Source: Caenorhabditis elegans (taxonomy: Eukaryota; Nematoda; Chromadorea; Rhabditida; Rhabditidae). Taken from it: DNA of 64,000 nucleotides. The position numbers and the translations under genes were made by a program. Each line of letters begins with the position of its first letter. Position 1 is the first letter of the stretch. The DNA lies in contig NC_003284.9 in assembly GCF_000002985.6 (NCBI RefSeq), positions 4,650,001-4,714,000 on the forward strand. The letters are read 5' to 3'. The notes beneath the pieces are model-generated. The model was not told where the DNA came from. It saw only the letters and a list, made by a program, of their open reading frames with translations, and ran no database searches. Shown here piece after piece: positions 1-12,946 of this stretch.

Positions 1-351
1 AAACAAGGAAAATGGGTATCACGTCTAGTTTAAACGAATAAATTAATGGAAATTTGATTAATTTTTAAAATGGCGGGGTATAATACACAAATACCGATTT
101 TTCTTTTTTTGTTAGCTGTCTTTTTTTTCTCAATTTTTTCCTAATTCTTATCGTGAAACATCTCCAAAGTTTAGAGTCCTGGCATCCTCGTCAATGTGCT
201 GATAACTTCACACAAAAATCTTTTGATGCCCTGTTTGGAAGCTTGGTAACTCATTGTCTCCATAATTCTTCATGCATTTTGAAAACTGTTTCGGATCGGT
301 AAAGGTTCCCAGTGGTAGAATTATATAAATATTTATTACTAAAAACCTTTT

Positions 352-622
352 CATAACCACATTAAAGTGCTGACCGACAGCATTTCGGTGAGAGCAGAAG
401 TAGCACGAGGACGAAGTCCATTCCTTGCGGCCAATGCGCGTGCCGCCCAGGTGGAGGAGATTACGGTAGCAGTCGTTTCACGTGTGTCGTAGTGTCGGCC
501 TGGCGAGACCAATTGGCGGTAGTTCAAATAGGGATTTCCATTGTTGCTCTTTCGCGGGGTTGTCGTCGTTGGGTTGCATAGATAAAGTTGAGCATTGACT
601 AGCGGTTATTTCGTAATAATAA
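352..622 (-). CDS. possible coding exon of an unrecognised gene
   Basis: A minus-strand frame stays open for about 90 codons, from a TAA near 622 to a TGA near 352. It uses codons typical of worm genes (runs of CGT, GCT, ACT, CTC, ACC) and encodes a Thr-, Ala- and Arg-rich segment including NYRQLVSPGRHYDTRE and STWAARALAARNG. An AATAAA-like hexamer follows the stop within about 30 bases, so it could be a 3' terminal exon. There is no clear initiator and no strong acceptor; the only AG at the upstream edge is CGCTAG. The plus strand is also open for about 50 codons here. I recognise no family. The rest of the gene, if real, would lie in the AT-rich DNA to the right or beyond the left edge. Confidence 0.3.
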
Positions 623-704
623 TATATAATATACTTGCATTTCTTTGTAGTTCACTAACTCTTCACATTTAAGAATAAGTTGCGAGCTGACGAATATTCA
701 TATT

Positions 705-942
705 CTCAGCATTCGCAACACTCCCGGCTCCTAGAAGACAGCTTGGAATCAGTGAAGCTGATTATAAACCACTCCTCAGGTCCGAAATGTCATTTCTTCA
801 TTGTGTCCACATTTCATCATTGCTCATTGCTCTAATTCCATTTCCATTTTCATTCTCCTTTCAACTAATATTTCTATCATTCCAAAAAGTCGTGACAGGA
901 TGACCGTTCAGGTCTCCGCATTCGCGACACTCCCGGCCCCCT
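705..942. repeat. two copies of a GC-rich 28-base motif
   Basis: The strings around 705-732 and 913-942 share CATTCGC(A/G)ACACTCCCGGC with flanking C/T-rich bases, in direct orientation and about 208 bp apart. They stand out from the AT-rich surroundings. They may be a dispersed worm repeat or paired protein-binding sites; the sequence alone does not decide. Confidence 0.5.
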
Positions 943-1502
943 CAAGAGAGGCCAAGATTTGATCATTTCTAAAAAACTACATCTTTTTGATAAACTCATA
1001 TCTGTATTCCCGGTCGATGTTCCCGGTCGAAAAACATATTCTTGACATTTTTGGATATAAATTGAGCTTGTTTTATAGAATTCTAGTTTGTATAATACTG
1101 TACTCGTTTCAAAACATGGAAAATAAGCATGGTTTAGTTATAACGTCAGGCTGTACATAACGCAAAATTTATCATTACTGAATAAGTGAAATGTGGATCA
1201 CGGCCAATGGGGAAAATATAAAAAACTGTTCATGTAGTGCGAAAATAAACATATATCATAATAAAACTGTTCAACAAATTTTGGAATTTTTTAATTTCGA
1301 GTCCAAAAGCGGTGAAATCTCAGTTTTCACAGACTGGATTATATATCAATATTGTAGGGGTTCAAACAGTGCTTCAATTACTTTTCAAAACATTTTCTGT
1401 TTTTAAATCCTCTAATTAAACCACATTTTTTTGTGCTGCCCTCCATGAAATCCCTCAATTTTGTGTCCAAGTGTAATTCATTAACAAGCCAGCAAATCCA
1501 TC

Positions 1503-1525
1503 CACTTGTTCACACGGAACAAGTG
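1503..1525. repeat. short perfect inverted repeat
   Basis: Arms CACTTGTTC (1503-1511) and GAACAAGTG (1517-1525) are exact reverse complements around a five-base loop. Each arm carries a CAAGTG core, the type of site bound by NK homeodomains. It is too short for a microRNA precursor. Confidence 0.6.
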
Positions 1526-3491
1526 AGAGCAAGAGCTGATAACAGGCAAAGATGCAATGACAAATGCGAGGGCCTCTCCTATGTAATTGGTTGAAGGCTC
1601 ATTTGTCACCCATCATTTACTTTGTGGTCGGGTGGTGCCGATTCGACATAGAGACCTCATTGACTTGTTTGTCATCCGGAAAACATTCAAAACACCATAA
1701 CTCCCTACACCTCGCCCCATCCCCTGTTTTCACCGCGACGAACACATTTTTTGCGGTCCACTTATGACGGACTCGCCAATGATATGAGTTGTCAGTGTGT
1801 GACCTACAAATCATTGTAAATTGAGTCGCCAACATGTTTAAGTGGGACAATTGGCAAGTGTTTGATTGTACCACAACAGCCGCTTCTTGAAACGATTTGG
1901 ATGCAATTTGCCAATACCGCAAGATAACATGACAGCTCCCACTGACAGACTCTTTGATGTTTGATGGATCACACTGATGTATCGAAATAATCAAGTCCCA
2001 GTAAAATAATTGATTTTTCCAGATCCCGGTGACATTGTTGGGAGTTCAATAATCATCTCAAGACTACTGGTACAGCTTTCACAATTCAGGCAATTCAGCG
2101 ACAATGATGCAGCTGTGAAAATCGTTCGGGGTCTCCACCACCATTGCCAACCTTCCCAAAGTCGTTTATTCAAATGTTGAGCGCCTCGATAAAAACATCC
2201 GGCAGTAGATATTTGAATTTTTATGCGGTATCATATTTATCTGAATAATGTGACCAATTCGTCACTTCTCACTTTGATGTGAGCCGAGATTCACAACGAC
2301 CGGATGATGGAAATTGCATTTTGAAGTTAAAAAATAAATGTTTTTTATGAAAAGTTTTATTTTATTTTAAGAAGCTGATCACTGCACTTTCATTGTGCGG
2401 CAATGGCCAAATATCACTACAAAACAAATCAAATTTCTTGAAAAACTAATTGAAAATCACTCAGTTTTCATCCTTCTGGAAACCGAACAATACTTTTATC
2501 TGAAAAATGTAGAGGATTTGTACAGTAGGCAAGTGACCAAAACTTTGGCTGAAAATTTTCTGACAATCTTGAAAAGTTTTGATGTTCATAATTAGGCATA
2601 CTGTATCTTCGACTATTGTTAATGTTTCCATGAAAAACCACATTGACAATACTTTTTTAAAAAGTTGAATTCAAGCAGCAATGCAATATTTGCCGTATCC
2701 TGATCTACTGTATTTCCTCTATTGCACCCGATTAATGTACTTTGAAAGGCTCTATCTCGGCTGACAACATTTGAATAAAACATACAACAACTGATAAGCT
2801 GCCAAAGTTGAACAATGGGGTGAAACACTAATATAATATATTCAAAAACTCAAACTCGACCTTAGAATGTACAAATCTATATACATTTATTACTATAATG
2901 TGCATTGCATGGCCTAATTGAATGATGAAGGCGCTTTTTCATCTAAACTCTATTCAGAACAACTAATAATGTGAACAGGCTCGATTACTTTCGAGAAGTG
3001 CAGACATTCTGCCAAAATGTTGCTCAGCTGTCCCCTCTCATTTCACAGCTTGAAACAAAACCGCCAAGACGGGGTCGAGTTACGAAATACGCATGATTTA
3101 ATTGCGCGACACGTGGTCGTGAGCATCATGGGTCAATTCTGTTTTCAATCATCATTACTTCATTGATCCATGGGCCAATTTTATTGTATTTAAGACATTT
3201 CATATCGATCAAGCGATAATAAAACCGGATTGAATGAAATTGAAGTATTGGGTAAATGGGATTGCAGGAAATGAGAAAGATATGTGGATTCAAAGATATA
3301 GAAACCGGAGTCTACACACTAAAATGGTTGTTTTAAAAACTAGGTGTGGGGGCTATAAGTTAAGCCAAGTTTCAAGCTCATGTGATAGAAATGGAATAGA
3401 TTAAACGGTCAGAGTTTAAGCTCAGAACCCGTACAAATTGTAAGAAGAGAAAAAAAAACACCGAAAAAAAAAACAAAAACAAAATATCCAT

Positions 3492-4155
<664 letters not shown>

Positions 4156-6877
4156 AGCTGTCAAGATGAAAAGCTTGTATTACAAACAAAAAAGTGCAAT
4201 TTGGCCTTGAACTCCAAAATTGGAATTCAACAAAAAAAACGAACGAGAGTGAGAAAGAGAGAATGTTCACGATATTTTACAAAATGTCTCAGTAATAGAA
4301 ATTAGTGGTTTTTCTGGGACATTTTGGTTAAGGCAGTAAAAATTGAAAATGTGAGTGTGTTTGGTTTTATTAAAAAGTAGCACGCTGGCGTTTACAACAG
4401 CTGGTTTTGTTTGTTAACAGGAATGATACTTGCGGGACCCGTAATAGGTGACTTCAATTTGTGAGGTTATATCTCGGTTCATTTTGAAGATGTCAATTGA
4501 TAATCTCTACTAAACATAAAATAAATAATATATGAAGAAAATACAAATATGTACTTTGTCAATTGAAGATTTGTGGATATGTAAATTAAGAACTGATATA
4601 TGATCTGTTGAATTTTAAAAAATGGGGCATAGATATGATTACTCCTAACTCTAAAAATGTAAAATTTAAATCACTTTGCTGTTTTGAAATCTCAAAAAAC
4701 GATCCTGGGAACAGTAACATATGATAAAACTTGATGGAATTTTCATACCTGATGAAATTCCAACAGTTATGGGCATAGTTAAAACCACTGCCACAATAGT
4801 TTTTTCAATCAAGAAAAATCATCAAGAAATGAAACGCGACAAAAAACTCTCACGAGAACCTATTGGATCGGGGCTCAAAATCAAACTGACAGCAGATGGG
4901 GTGGAGTCGGTGGGGTAGTTTTGATTGGGCAACGAAATCTGCGGCGACTGCCGGGGAGACCCCATTCTTCGCCTCGTTGCTCATCTCATTTACAATCTTC
5001 CAAACAACACTTGCGTAATAATTGCTTACTATATGAAAATATGTTACGCCTCTTTCTCTTCGCTAACAACTACAAACACAAAAGCTATCGGGTTCTTCAG
5101 ACCCTTTGGATTATTCATAATAGCAAATCAGAGCAACTGAGCTAATGAGATGAACTATTCTTTTTGTCTCTTCTGTGTCATTTTATTGTATTGGTTTCGG
5201 CTTCTATTGTACTCCAAGCACACAGAAGTTTACCGCCTACCGGAGCTTCTTCTATTTGATTGTGACATGATGAGAAATAAAGACAGAAACATAAATTTTT
5301 TAGAACTAAAAAAGAGAAAATGGGAATAAATAAAGTTGCGGAGGAGTTGAAGACGGAAGAACAAGAACTATTGACAAGAGGAGACAATTTTTAATAGTTG
5401 AGGAATGATGGAGCACTTTTTATATTGTTAACGGGAGGAAACGAAATGAAAAAGTACAGTGTATGCTTTTGAAGAGAACAATTTAGGCTGCGTCTGAGTA
5501 TGGAGTTTTATTTATATATCGCTTTATAGAGTTACATGTGAGCTGAAGTAAAAAAAAAAGCAAATCAAATTATTTGCCAAGAAATCGTAAATTTCTTAAA
5601 ATATGACAGGTTTATGGATAGTATTCAAACAATAATTTTGGACGTAGAGATAATTAGACTTTTAGAACACCTAGATGTTAGTTTTTTGGACATACGTTTA
5701 AAAGTGATATGAAAATTCATTAAACCTGTATAAAATTCATTCGGTCAAAAGAATTTTAATTGTGTATAACTCTTACATTTAATCCTATAAGCATAAATCA
5801 AAGACACGCAGTTTCTGGTAAAGTTTTTTAATTTTCACAATTGGAGGAGCTAACAACTTGCGGGTCGGATTTTGATAAAGCAATTTAAAACACCTCAATT
5901 CTTCGAAAATAAGCAAATCGAACAACATAACTTTAAAATTTTTGGCAACCGGCAAAGAAAAGCTTATATAAATTATTTTCATGAGAATGCTCATTTTTCG
6001 ACTCATTTTAAACCGTAGTCAAAAATACAACAGTAAAATGTAGTGCTATTAAAAATTTGACAATAAAAAAGATAAAATTAGAGAAAATATGTTTAACAAT
6101 TTGTATTGACTTATACAATTTTTAATGATTTTAATATTGTAACTGTGCAGTCATTAAAAATCATTAAAAAATTGACTGCTTTATATATATATATTCGTTG
6201 TTCATATTCTGGGAAAACATTTAAAATTCAATCAAAAAATGATTAATAATGAAAACATTTTTTGGGAATTTTCAAAAATTTTACCTGTATTCATTAAAAC
6301 GTACTCGATGCAGTTTTGTAGAATTTCAATGAGGTTTTTGCTAATATGTTCAATATTATTAGCACATGACATTTTGAAACACGCTGTTATTCACTGGAAA
6401 CGTGAGAGTCAGACTGGTAATTGGATGTGAAAAGTGTGACAATAATCTTTATAAATTTTTAAACATTTTTAATACATTTGGTTGCATTTGTTGCTGGAGA
6501 ATACAATATGATAGATTATAGATTTTGATTACGGGATACGTTTAAGGAGGTGGAGCAAGGGAAAAACAGATAGTGAAAAAAATTGAAAATTTTGGAGGGG
6601 CTGTAGATAAAGACCTTGGGATTTTTAAATGAAATCAAGTACATTTTTGTTTCCTATACTACAAAGATGAGTTTTGTCAGAGGTGACGACGTGCCGAAAA
6701 ATGAAGATTCACATTTTTAGGCACTTTATAATACACATAAATTGAATGACTGGTGATAACTGGATTTAGATTTTAGATATTTCAAAATCATCGGAGATTT
6801 AAAGTTACGAGAGCACTTGTCAACCTAATTGAGACACTGAAAGTCAGTGAATAAAACTATGGACAACAAGAAAAAGA
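4156..6877. other. intergenic: 5' side of ceh-1 and 3' side of the receptor gene
   Basis: No coding exon with splice support was found. It presumably carries the ceh-1 promoter, since that gene is transcribed leftward. An imperfect AT-rich hairpin lies at 6116-6174. Several open frames of 60-75 codons lack start context and codon bias. Confidence 0.5.
6116..6174. repeat. AT-rich inverted repeat
   Basis: CAATTTTTAATGATTTT at 6116-6132 is nearly the reverse complement of the bases at 6156-6174. It is a simple AT-rich hairpin of unknown role. Confidence 0.45.
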
Positions 6878-9800
6878 TCAGACTGGGAAATCGGTGAGAT
6901 CGCTGAAGAAGAAATCGTTCTTGAAAATGTTGAACGTCTTGGACACCTGACTATCCTCCCTTTTTCGTTCAGTGATCTCCTGAAAATATATATACATTAT
7001 ATATATTATCCAGATAATTTCGAAATCACACGCTAGAAATGAAGAAAAAACTCACATCAACAGCGGAGGCAATGCTACTTAGCCGTGTTATTCTACCAGC
7101 GTAGTTTGGATTGTTGTTGTCATACTGTTCAGCATAATAAGTATGGAGATCTTCAGCTAACCGAAGCTCAACCTTTTCAGATATATCCCTAGTAGCATCA
7201 GTGATTCCAGGGAGGTCTGCAGTTAAAGAATAGTACTGATTTCAAAAGCTCAGTAACTTACTTGATACACTCCACATTATGCTCATCATCATGTACATGA
7301 GCTCATACTCGGTTGGTTGCAACTTTTTGAACGGGTTGATAAAGATCAATCGGAACTTATCCATACTTCCTTTTAGGAAACTAAAAATAAGTAAGTACAT
7401 ATTAAATATTTCTCATCAAACTTAATTTTAAACAACTAACTTTCTAACTTGTGTAGCATCCATATCACTAATATTCTCTAGTTTCACAACAGATATTCCA
7501 AAATTGATAATCTGACCATTCAGCGTGAGCCCCCTCTCGTCAGTGAGGTTATAGCCGAGTCGTTGGCAAGTTGCAAAACATCTATCTAATTCATAGAACC
7601 TCGTCCAAAAGTGCTTGAAGATAATCCACTTCTGATCCTTTGGAAGTTGGGCGAAAACTCGAATAGACATACAGAATCGTGCAATGTGCTCAATTTCAAT
7701 GTAATGATTGCGCATGAAATTTTCCATATCGAGAGGCACGTTTTCAATCATCTAAAAGTGCAAGAGCTTTATGAATAGAGATCACAAGTTCAGAAAATCT
7801 AGAATTTTCTGAGATAATCTATTTTGCTATTTTGATTATCGGTTACAACAAGATTATTCTCACCTTGTCTTGATCTGGCCATTGTTTATTATGTTCTCTG
7901 TAAGCCAGTAAAGCCTGCTGACAGAGGGTCAGTGGAATGTCCGGAAGTTGACAGAATGCGTCAGGAGGCTGTAAAGAATAGATTCAGAAATATGTGAAAT
8001 GTTTTTGGTTAAAAGTAAAGTATGAAAAAAATAATTGAAAAACGTTTATCAAAAATTTTAGAAACATTTTTATTCTGATTCGGAAAGTCGTGAAAACTGA
8101 GTTTGCGCCACTCTTCAAGAAATCTAAATCACTGTAACATGTTTGAATTCCTACAATGTTGAAATATGAATATTTGGAACATATTTAAAACATATCACTG
8201 AAAGAAAACTTTTTTTCGATCGACGACTTCCAAAATAAATGGTGGGATTTGATGCTTCACCTATTTTTGACTTCAAATAAAATAATTTATCAACGTTTTT
8301 TGAAAAGTTTCATATTTGTCGATATTTGGTCATCATAGCATCATAGAAATTATTTTTAATAACTTTCTCATTTGTTGGACATCATCTATAATGAACCACG
8401 GCTGATTCCACATAAATTACATTTTTCAGTTGCTCATCAAAAAAATTAATCAGAATCAGAATGTACGTATGTAGTACAACTTAACAAACCACATTAACTC
8501 TTACCTGTCCAAACATTGCATCAATAGTCGGCGTTAAAACATTTTGCACATTCACATGAAGATCCTGGGTTGCTTGTTGTGCGGCCATGGCAAACATTTG
8601 ATTCTGATTTCCAGATTCATTATTGTATTCTTGAGGTACTTGGTTATATTGTGTAAACGAAGAGGGGATGGCCGATGAATTCTGCTCGTCTGTGCTCAAC
8701 AAATCTGTGTATTGATAGTCGAAAGGTTGCGGAATATGAATTGGTGGTTGTTGGAATGGAGGAGTTGGCATTACCGCTCGACCCACCTGAAAGTATAGAA
8801 ATTATGCTCTATGCAATTTTCATGTACATATGTATGTATAGTATATGTATTTAATTGTATAGTATATGTATTTAATCGAAGTGTGCCTGGGTTTCGATAA
8901 TTCCTGAACAAATGAGTGTGATTTGAGTGATAAGAAAATTCAACTCGTAAAGTGTATTTTTCCGGTCAGTTTGAACTTACAGCAGAAGTCACATTTGGAG
9001 CACCGAGCATTGCGTAGCGACTTCCAGTTTTATCCACCACAAAGAACGCCGGCATTATTGCACTGATTCAAAAAATAATTCAAAAAGTAGCGCAAAAAGC
9101 CAAAGTAACAATGGGATGTATTTTTCTCAGCTTGCTATTTCGCTCAAACTTGCGCTGCCCTGTTGTCATGGGGATAATGGCTTTTCTCGAAGCATATAAT
9201 TTTAACGATGTGTTGCCCGAGTCCACAAGATTGACTTTCATCTAATGAAATTTTTGTGCTGGATAGAATTAGAATTTTGGTCAGAAAGAAAATTTGTCAA
9301 GTGCTTCAGTAGTAGTCCATTGAATAATGCATATGTACATGAATCGCAAGCATAAGAAGCCGGCGCGGATTAAATTCCACTACTGGGACAATTTGGTCGA
9401 TGGATTATGACTCATCTTCAATCAATATGTGTTTACTTTTATAATGTTTACCGACATCATTTTGTGGTCGGTAAAGTAAACCTTCAAAGAAAACTACAAA
9501 CCTCTTCAATGACAGTTCTGTGAAACGAAAAGTTTAGCTGATGCATATCGCTATTCGGTTGATAGGCGTCCGACGCAACCTCCTGCACAAACGTTCCATT
9601 ATTGCCCATTAATAACGGAGGATCTGGATTCTGGTTCTGCTGCTGCTGCTCGAAACTCGGCGGTCGACACGTGTAAGATTCCAGGGAAGAATGCGGAGAA
9701 TGTCCAATGCTGTCAGTCTCATTTCCAGACGAGTCCTTCTCGGTCTCCGATTTGTTTTGTACCACTGAAACAGGGGATGTGAGATCTGCAATTGGAGGGG

Positions 9801-10298
9801 AATTGTGTGTGGGGAAAGGATGCATGCTATTTTGATCTGGAGATGAAGTACTCGAGTCTTTTTCGATTGCAAATATTGTCAAGTGTGTTAGGGGTCAAGG
9901 AACTCGGGTAAAACACTTACTGTCTTTTCGCATTCCTACTCGAACACATTTTTCATAACGACAACATCTGCAGGAGTACCTTTTATCTGGAAAAATTAAA
10001 TTTTAAATTTTGAAAAGCACGTCATGATTTCGTTTATTTTGTTTCCGGTGTTATCTGTTTCAAATATTTGATCGGTCGACTCACAAAGACTATTGCGAAA
10101 AAGACCAATGTCAGAACGAACCTAGGGTGCCAAAATAACGTAACACTTACTAAATGAAACTTCGCATTTTCGATCAAATCGGCATTTGTACCTAAGGTTC
10201 ATTGTAAGAGTTCTTCTAAAAAATGCTGCACACGCCCGACAACATCGGATACCAAAGTGCTGACCGTGTGCATCGGTCTCACACACCAGACACGACAT
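6878..10298 (-). CDS. nuclear hormone receptor, nematode supplementary type
   Basis: Predicted 549-residue ligand-regulated transcription factor. Minus-strand exons: 10298-10151, 9986-9921, 9857-9502, 8786-8505, 7968-7864, 7751-7441, 7380-7262, 7216-7056, 6979-6878; all phases join. The first two exons encode the C4 zinc-finger DNA-binding domain: CLVC, then CRACAAFFRR (the P-box variant usual in worm-specific receptors), then CRFDRKCEV and CRCCRYEKC. A long low-complexity hinge follows, rich in Ser, Pro, Gln and Asn (about residues 75-290). The ligand-binding domain begins near LPDIPLTLCQQALLAYRE and ends in FFFSDLTDFPV, a typical helix-12 tail. The start ATG lies 20 bases after a polypyrimidine-CAG acceptor, so it may be trans-spliced or preceded by an exon. 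The acceptor of exon 3 (CGAAAAAG) is weak. I cannot assign the nhr number. Confidence 0.88.
8821..8877. repeat. short AT-rich direct repeat
   Basis: The 18-base unit TATAGTATATGTATTTAA occurs twice in tandem within an intron of the receptor gene, preceded by related TATGTA strings. It is simple-sequence DNA with no evident role. Confidence 0.5.
8981..9055 (-). CDS. alternative first exon of the nuclear receptor
   Basis: A 25-codon exon starts at an ATG seven bases after a TTTGAATCAG acceptor and ends at the strong donor GTAAGT. It encodes MPAFFVVDKTGSRYAMLG and a few more residues, and joins in phase 0 to the receptor exon at 8786-8505. It cannot be read through from exon 3, because the frame from there hits a stop inside it. 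It therefore fits best as the start of a second transcript of about 384 residues that has the ligand-binding domain but no zinc fingers. Confidence 0.6.
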
Positions 10299-12817
10299 GC
10301 TGATCTTGCTAGTTGTTTCTGAAAAAAAAAGTGTGCGATTAATGGAGAAATGGGTTGTCATAGTTATGAAGTGAAAAATAAATAAAATTTCAATAAAAAT
10401 GAAAGCTTCAAAAGATTTCTCAATAGTGCAAGTTTACTACAGCCAGGTGAAGTGATGTGGCAAGAAAGAAGAAAAGTTATTACATTTTCAGATCAATGGA
10501 AATAAACATAAGAATGTGGGGTACATTTTCACGCAGATATAATAATTTTTCATTAAAATATTGAAAGAGCAGAGAGAAAAAGAAATGCTTGAAACGTCAA
10601 CCACAAAAGCTCACAATGTTCCAACAATGGAGGTGACGGCCATTTTTATGCGTATAACTTTTCTTATCAATTTGATTCAAAAATTACTAATCATACGATA
10701 AAATCAATTTGGCCAGGAAAAGAAAGTATTTTCCACAATTTTTTGACATCATATTTTTACAAGTGTGTCATTTTGCAAGTCACATGTTGAAGATTGTTGA
10801 AAAAAAGGTTGTAAGGTTCTCCAAATTGAATTATTTTTCCCCTTTACTTCAGACACTTCAAAGTATTATAGAACAAAAAAATACTAGACGAAGATCATCA
10901 AAGGAAATTGGATTCTGATTCTGAAAGTTGTAGTTTTGTGTTTTTTCCTTCTCTAATTATTCGACACCGAGAGAAAAATATATAATTTACAGCAAAAAAA
11001 AAAGATTCAGCTCAAAATTTGTAAACTTTAAATTGATGCATCGGGCTTTCCAAATTGCGCCCACTAATCTGAAGTAAAACGTACGGATTAGGGTCGCTTT
11101 CCCGTTTGAGTCAGGAAATGACGGATACACGATTAATACAAGTTGCACTGGGCATTGGTCTAAAAACGAAAGAAAGCACCTGTTTGAAAGACACTACCAT
11201 GGCGACGTAAGCCTGCCGACAATTGTTTGCTGCGTTTTGTCATGAAGTGAACTTGGTGGTTGCAGAAAAATTTGAAAAAAAAGAGAGAAAAGTGTAGATT
11301 TATATCTATTTCAGAAGATTTACAAAGGAATGAGGAAATGCTGAATGGCAGCAGACTTCGCTTGCTGACTTCGGGATAGATTATTGGATTAACTTTAATA
11401 TTTTATTTAAATCCAAAAGTGAAAAGCAAGAAGATCACGCCTAGGAAAATAAATATTATAGAAAAGTTTTATAATATTAACCCATTAAACACTGATCATT
11501 AGTCTAGTTCCAATCCACCGATCTTGATCTACGTATTAAATCAGAACAGAAACTACGAAAAATCACCAATTATGAGATTATAAAGTTTAAAGTTTAAAGT
11601 TTAAAAAACTTTTTCAGGTGTATTCTTATGGGAAATTCAGGAAGAATCAATTTTCATATTAAAAGTAGAACACAATTCAAAAAACAGTTTTGAATTTTAA
11701 TAAATAAAAATACAAACATTTTTAGAATAGTTCCAGTACGACATGCAAAAAAATATTTCTTCTAACAGTATGAGATAAACTTTAAAAAAACTTTGATTGC
11801 CTAATTTTCTGTTGAAATTTAAATTTAAAATATTACTAATAGAAAAACGACGCTAAACTCTTTTGAAAAATTTTCTGATATTGTAAAATTTAAATTGTTT
11901 CTTTTTCATAAATTATTTTAGTTTTGACAAGGCAAAAAATCTTTGATAACATAAATTCAAAAAAAAAATTGATAATGATTTTTTGAAATATTTTTTGAGC
12001 TCTTATTGTGAAGTTCAAATATTTTTCAATATGAAACGGGGTATCCCGCGCTGCCAATCAACCACATCAGACAGCAAAAGAAAAAAGCGTGATGTGAAAG
12101 ATTATAGGTTTTTCCTTGTGAGCAAAACTAGTTTCCGTTTTTCTTATAAAACGTTTGCAGAGTATAAAAGTCAGAAAAATCTCTGTTTTAATGTTATTCT
12201 AGCTCTACAAATTTCAAATTCCATTTAACAGCTACAAACTCCATTTGCTACAAAGTAAAATCTACGAAGTGAAAAAGAACAAAAATGCATAATGAAGAGC
12301 GAGAAGAAGGAGAATAATGTGTTGTGGAAGATAAGAGACGCGGCACAGTACCGTTTCGGTTTTCCTTATCTCAAAATTTTCTGATGAATGAAACAAAAAT
12401 CAATAAGAATCAGAGACAAATATGACGTGTGGAATGGAGGTGAAAAAAGAAAGTACGAGAGAATACGCATTGCGAAATATTCGTTTTTTTTTTCCTTTTC
12501 CCCCATCATCGACCTCCCTTCCCTACCAGCAAGAGTAAAAGAGGGAGAAAAGGAGCGTAATATTTCGGACCGGCGAGACCTTTCTCTTACTCTCTTTTTG
12601 TTTCTTTCTCTTTCTCTATTCCTCTCTAACTCTTCCATCATTTCACTCCAAAATGTCTCTTCCTTTCCCTGTTATGCCCGACAAAATGCGCGGGATCGTC
12701 AGACAGTGCGCGCATACAACGATTTGGCAAATATTCAAGCGCTACAACACGTCGTCCTCTCCCAGTTTCTTTCTCTCTTCACCCCTGTTTGTTGATGACA
12801 CAGAGAGATAGAGAGAC

Positions 12818-12946
<129 letters not shown>

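Larger units (their letters stand above)
623..3491. other. intergenic stretch left of ceh-1
   Basis: No gene model could be built here. It contains two copies of a GC-rich 28-base motif (about 705-732 and 913-942), a perfect 9-bp hairpin at 1503-1525, and a somewhat GC-richer block at 1560-2200 in which minus-strand frames are open by chance or as a regulatory block. CAAGTG/CACTTG-type homeodomain-like sites occur near 1503, 1521 and 1854. Their role is not known. Confidence 0.5.

Noticed and set aside
1617-1994. 125-codon minus-strand frame
   Set aside because: Long by chance standards, but no start context, acceptor, domain or biased codon use; the block is GC-richer, which lengthens frames.
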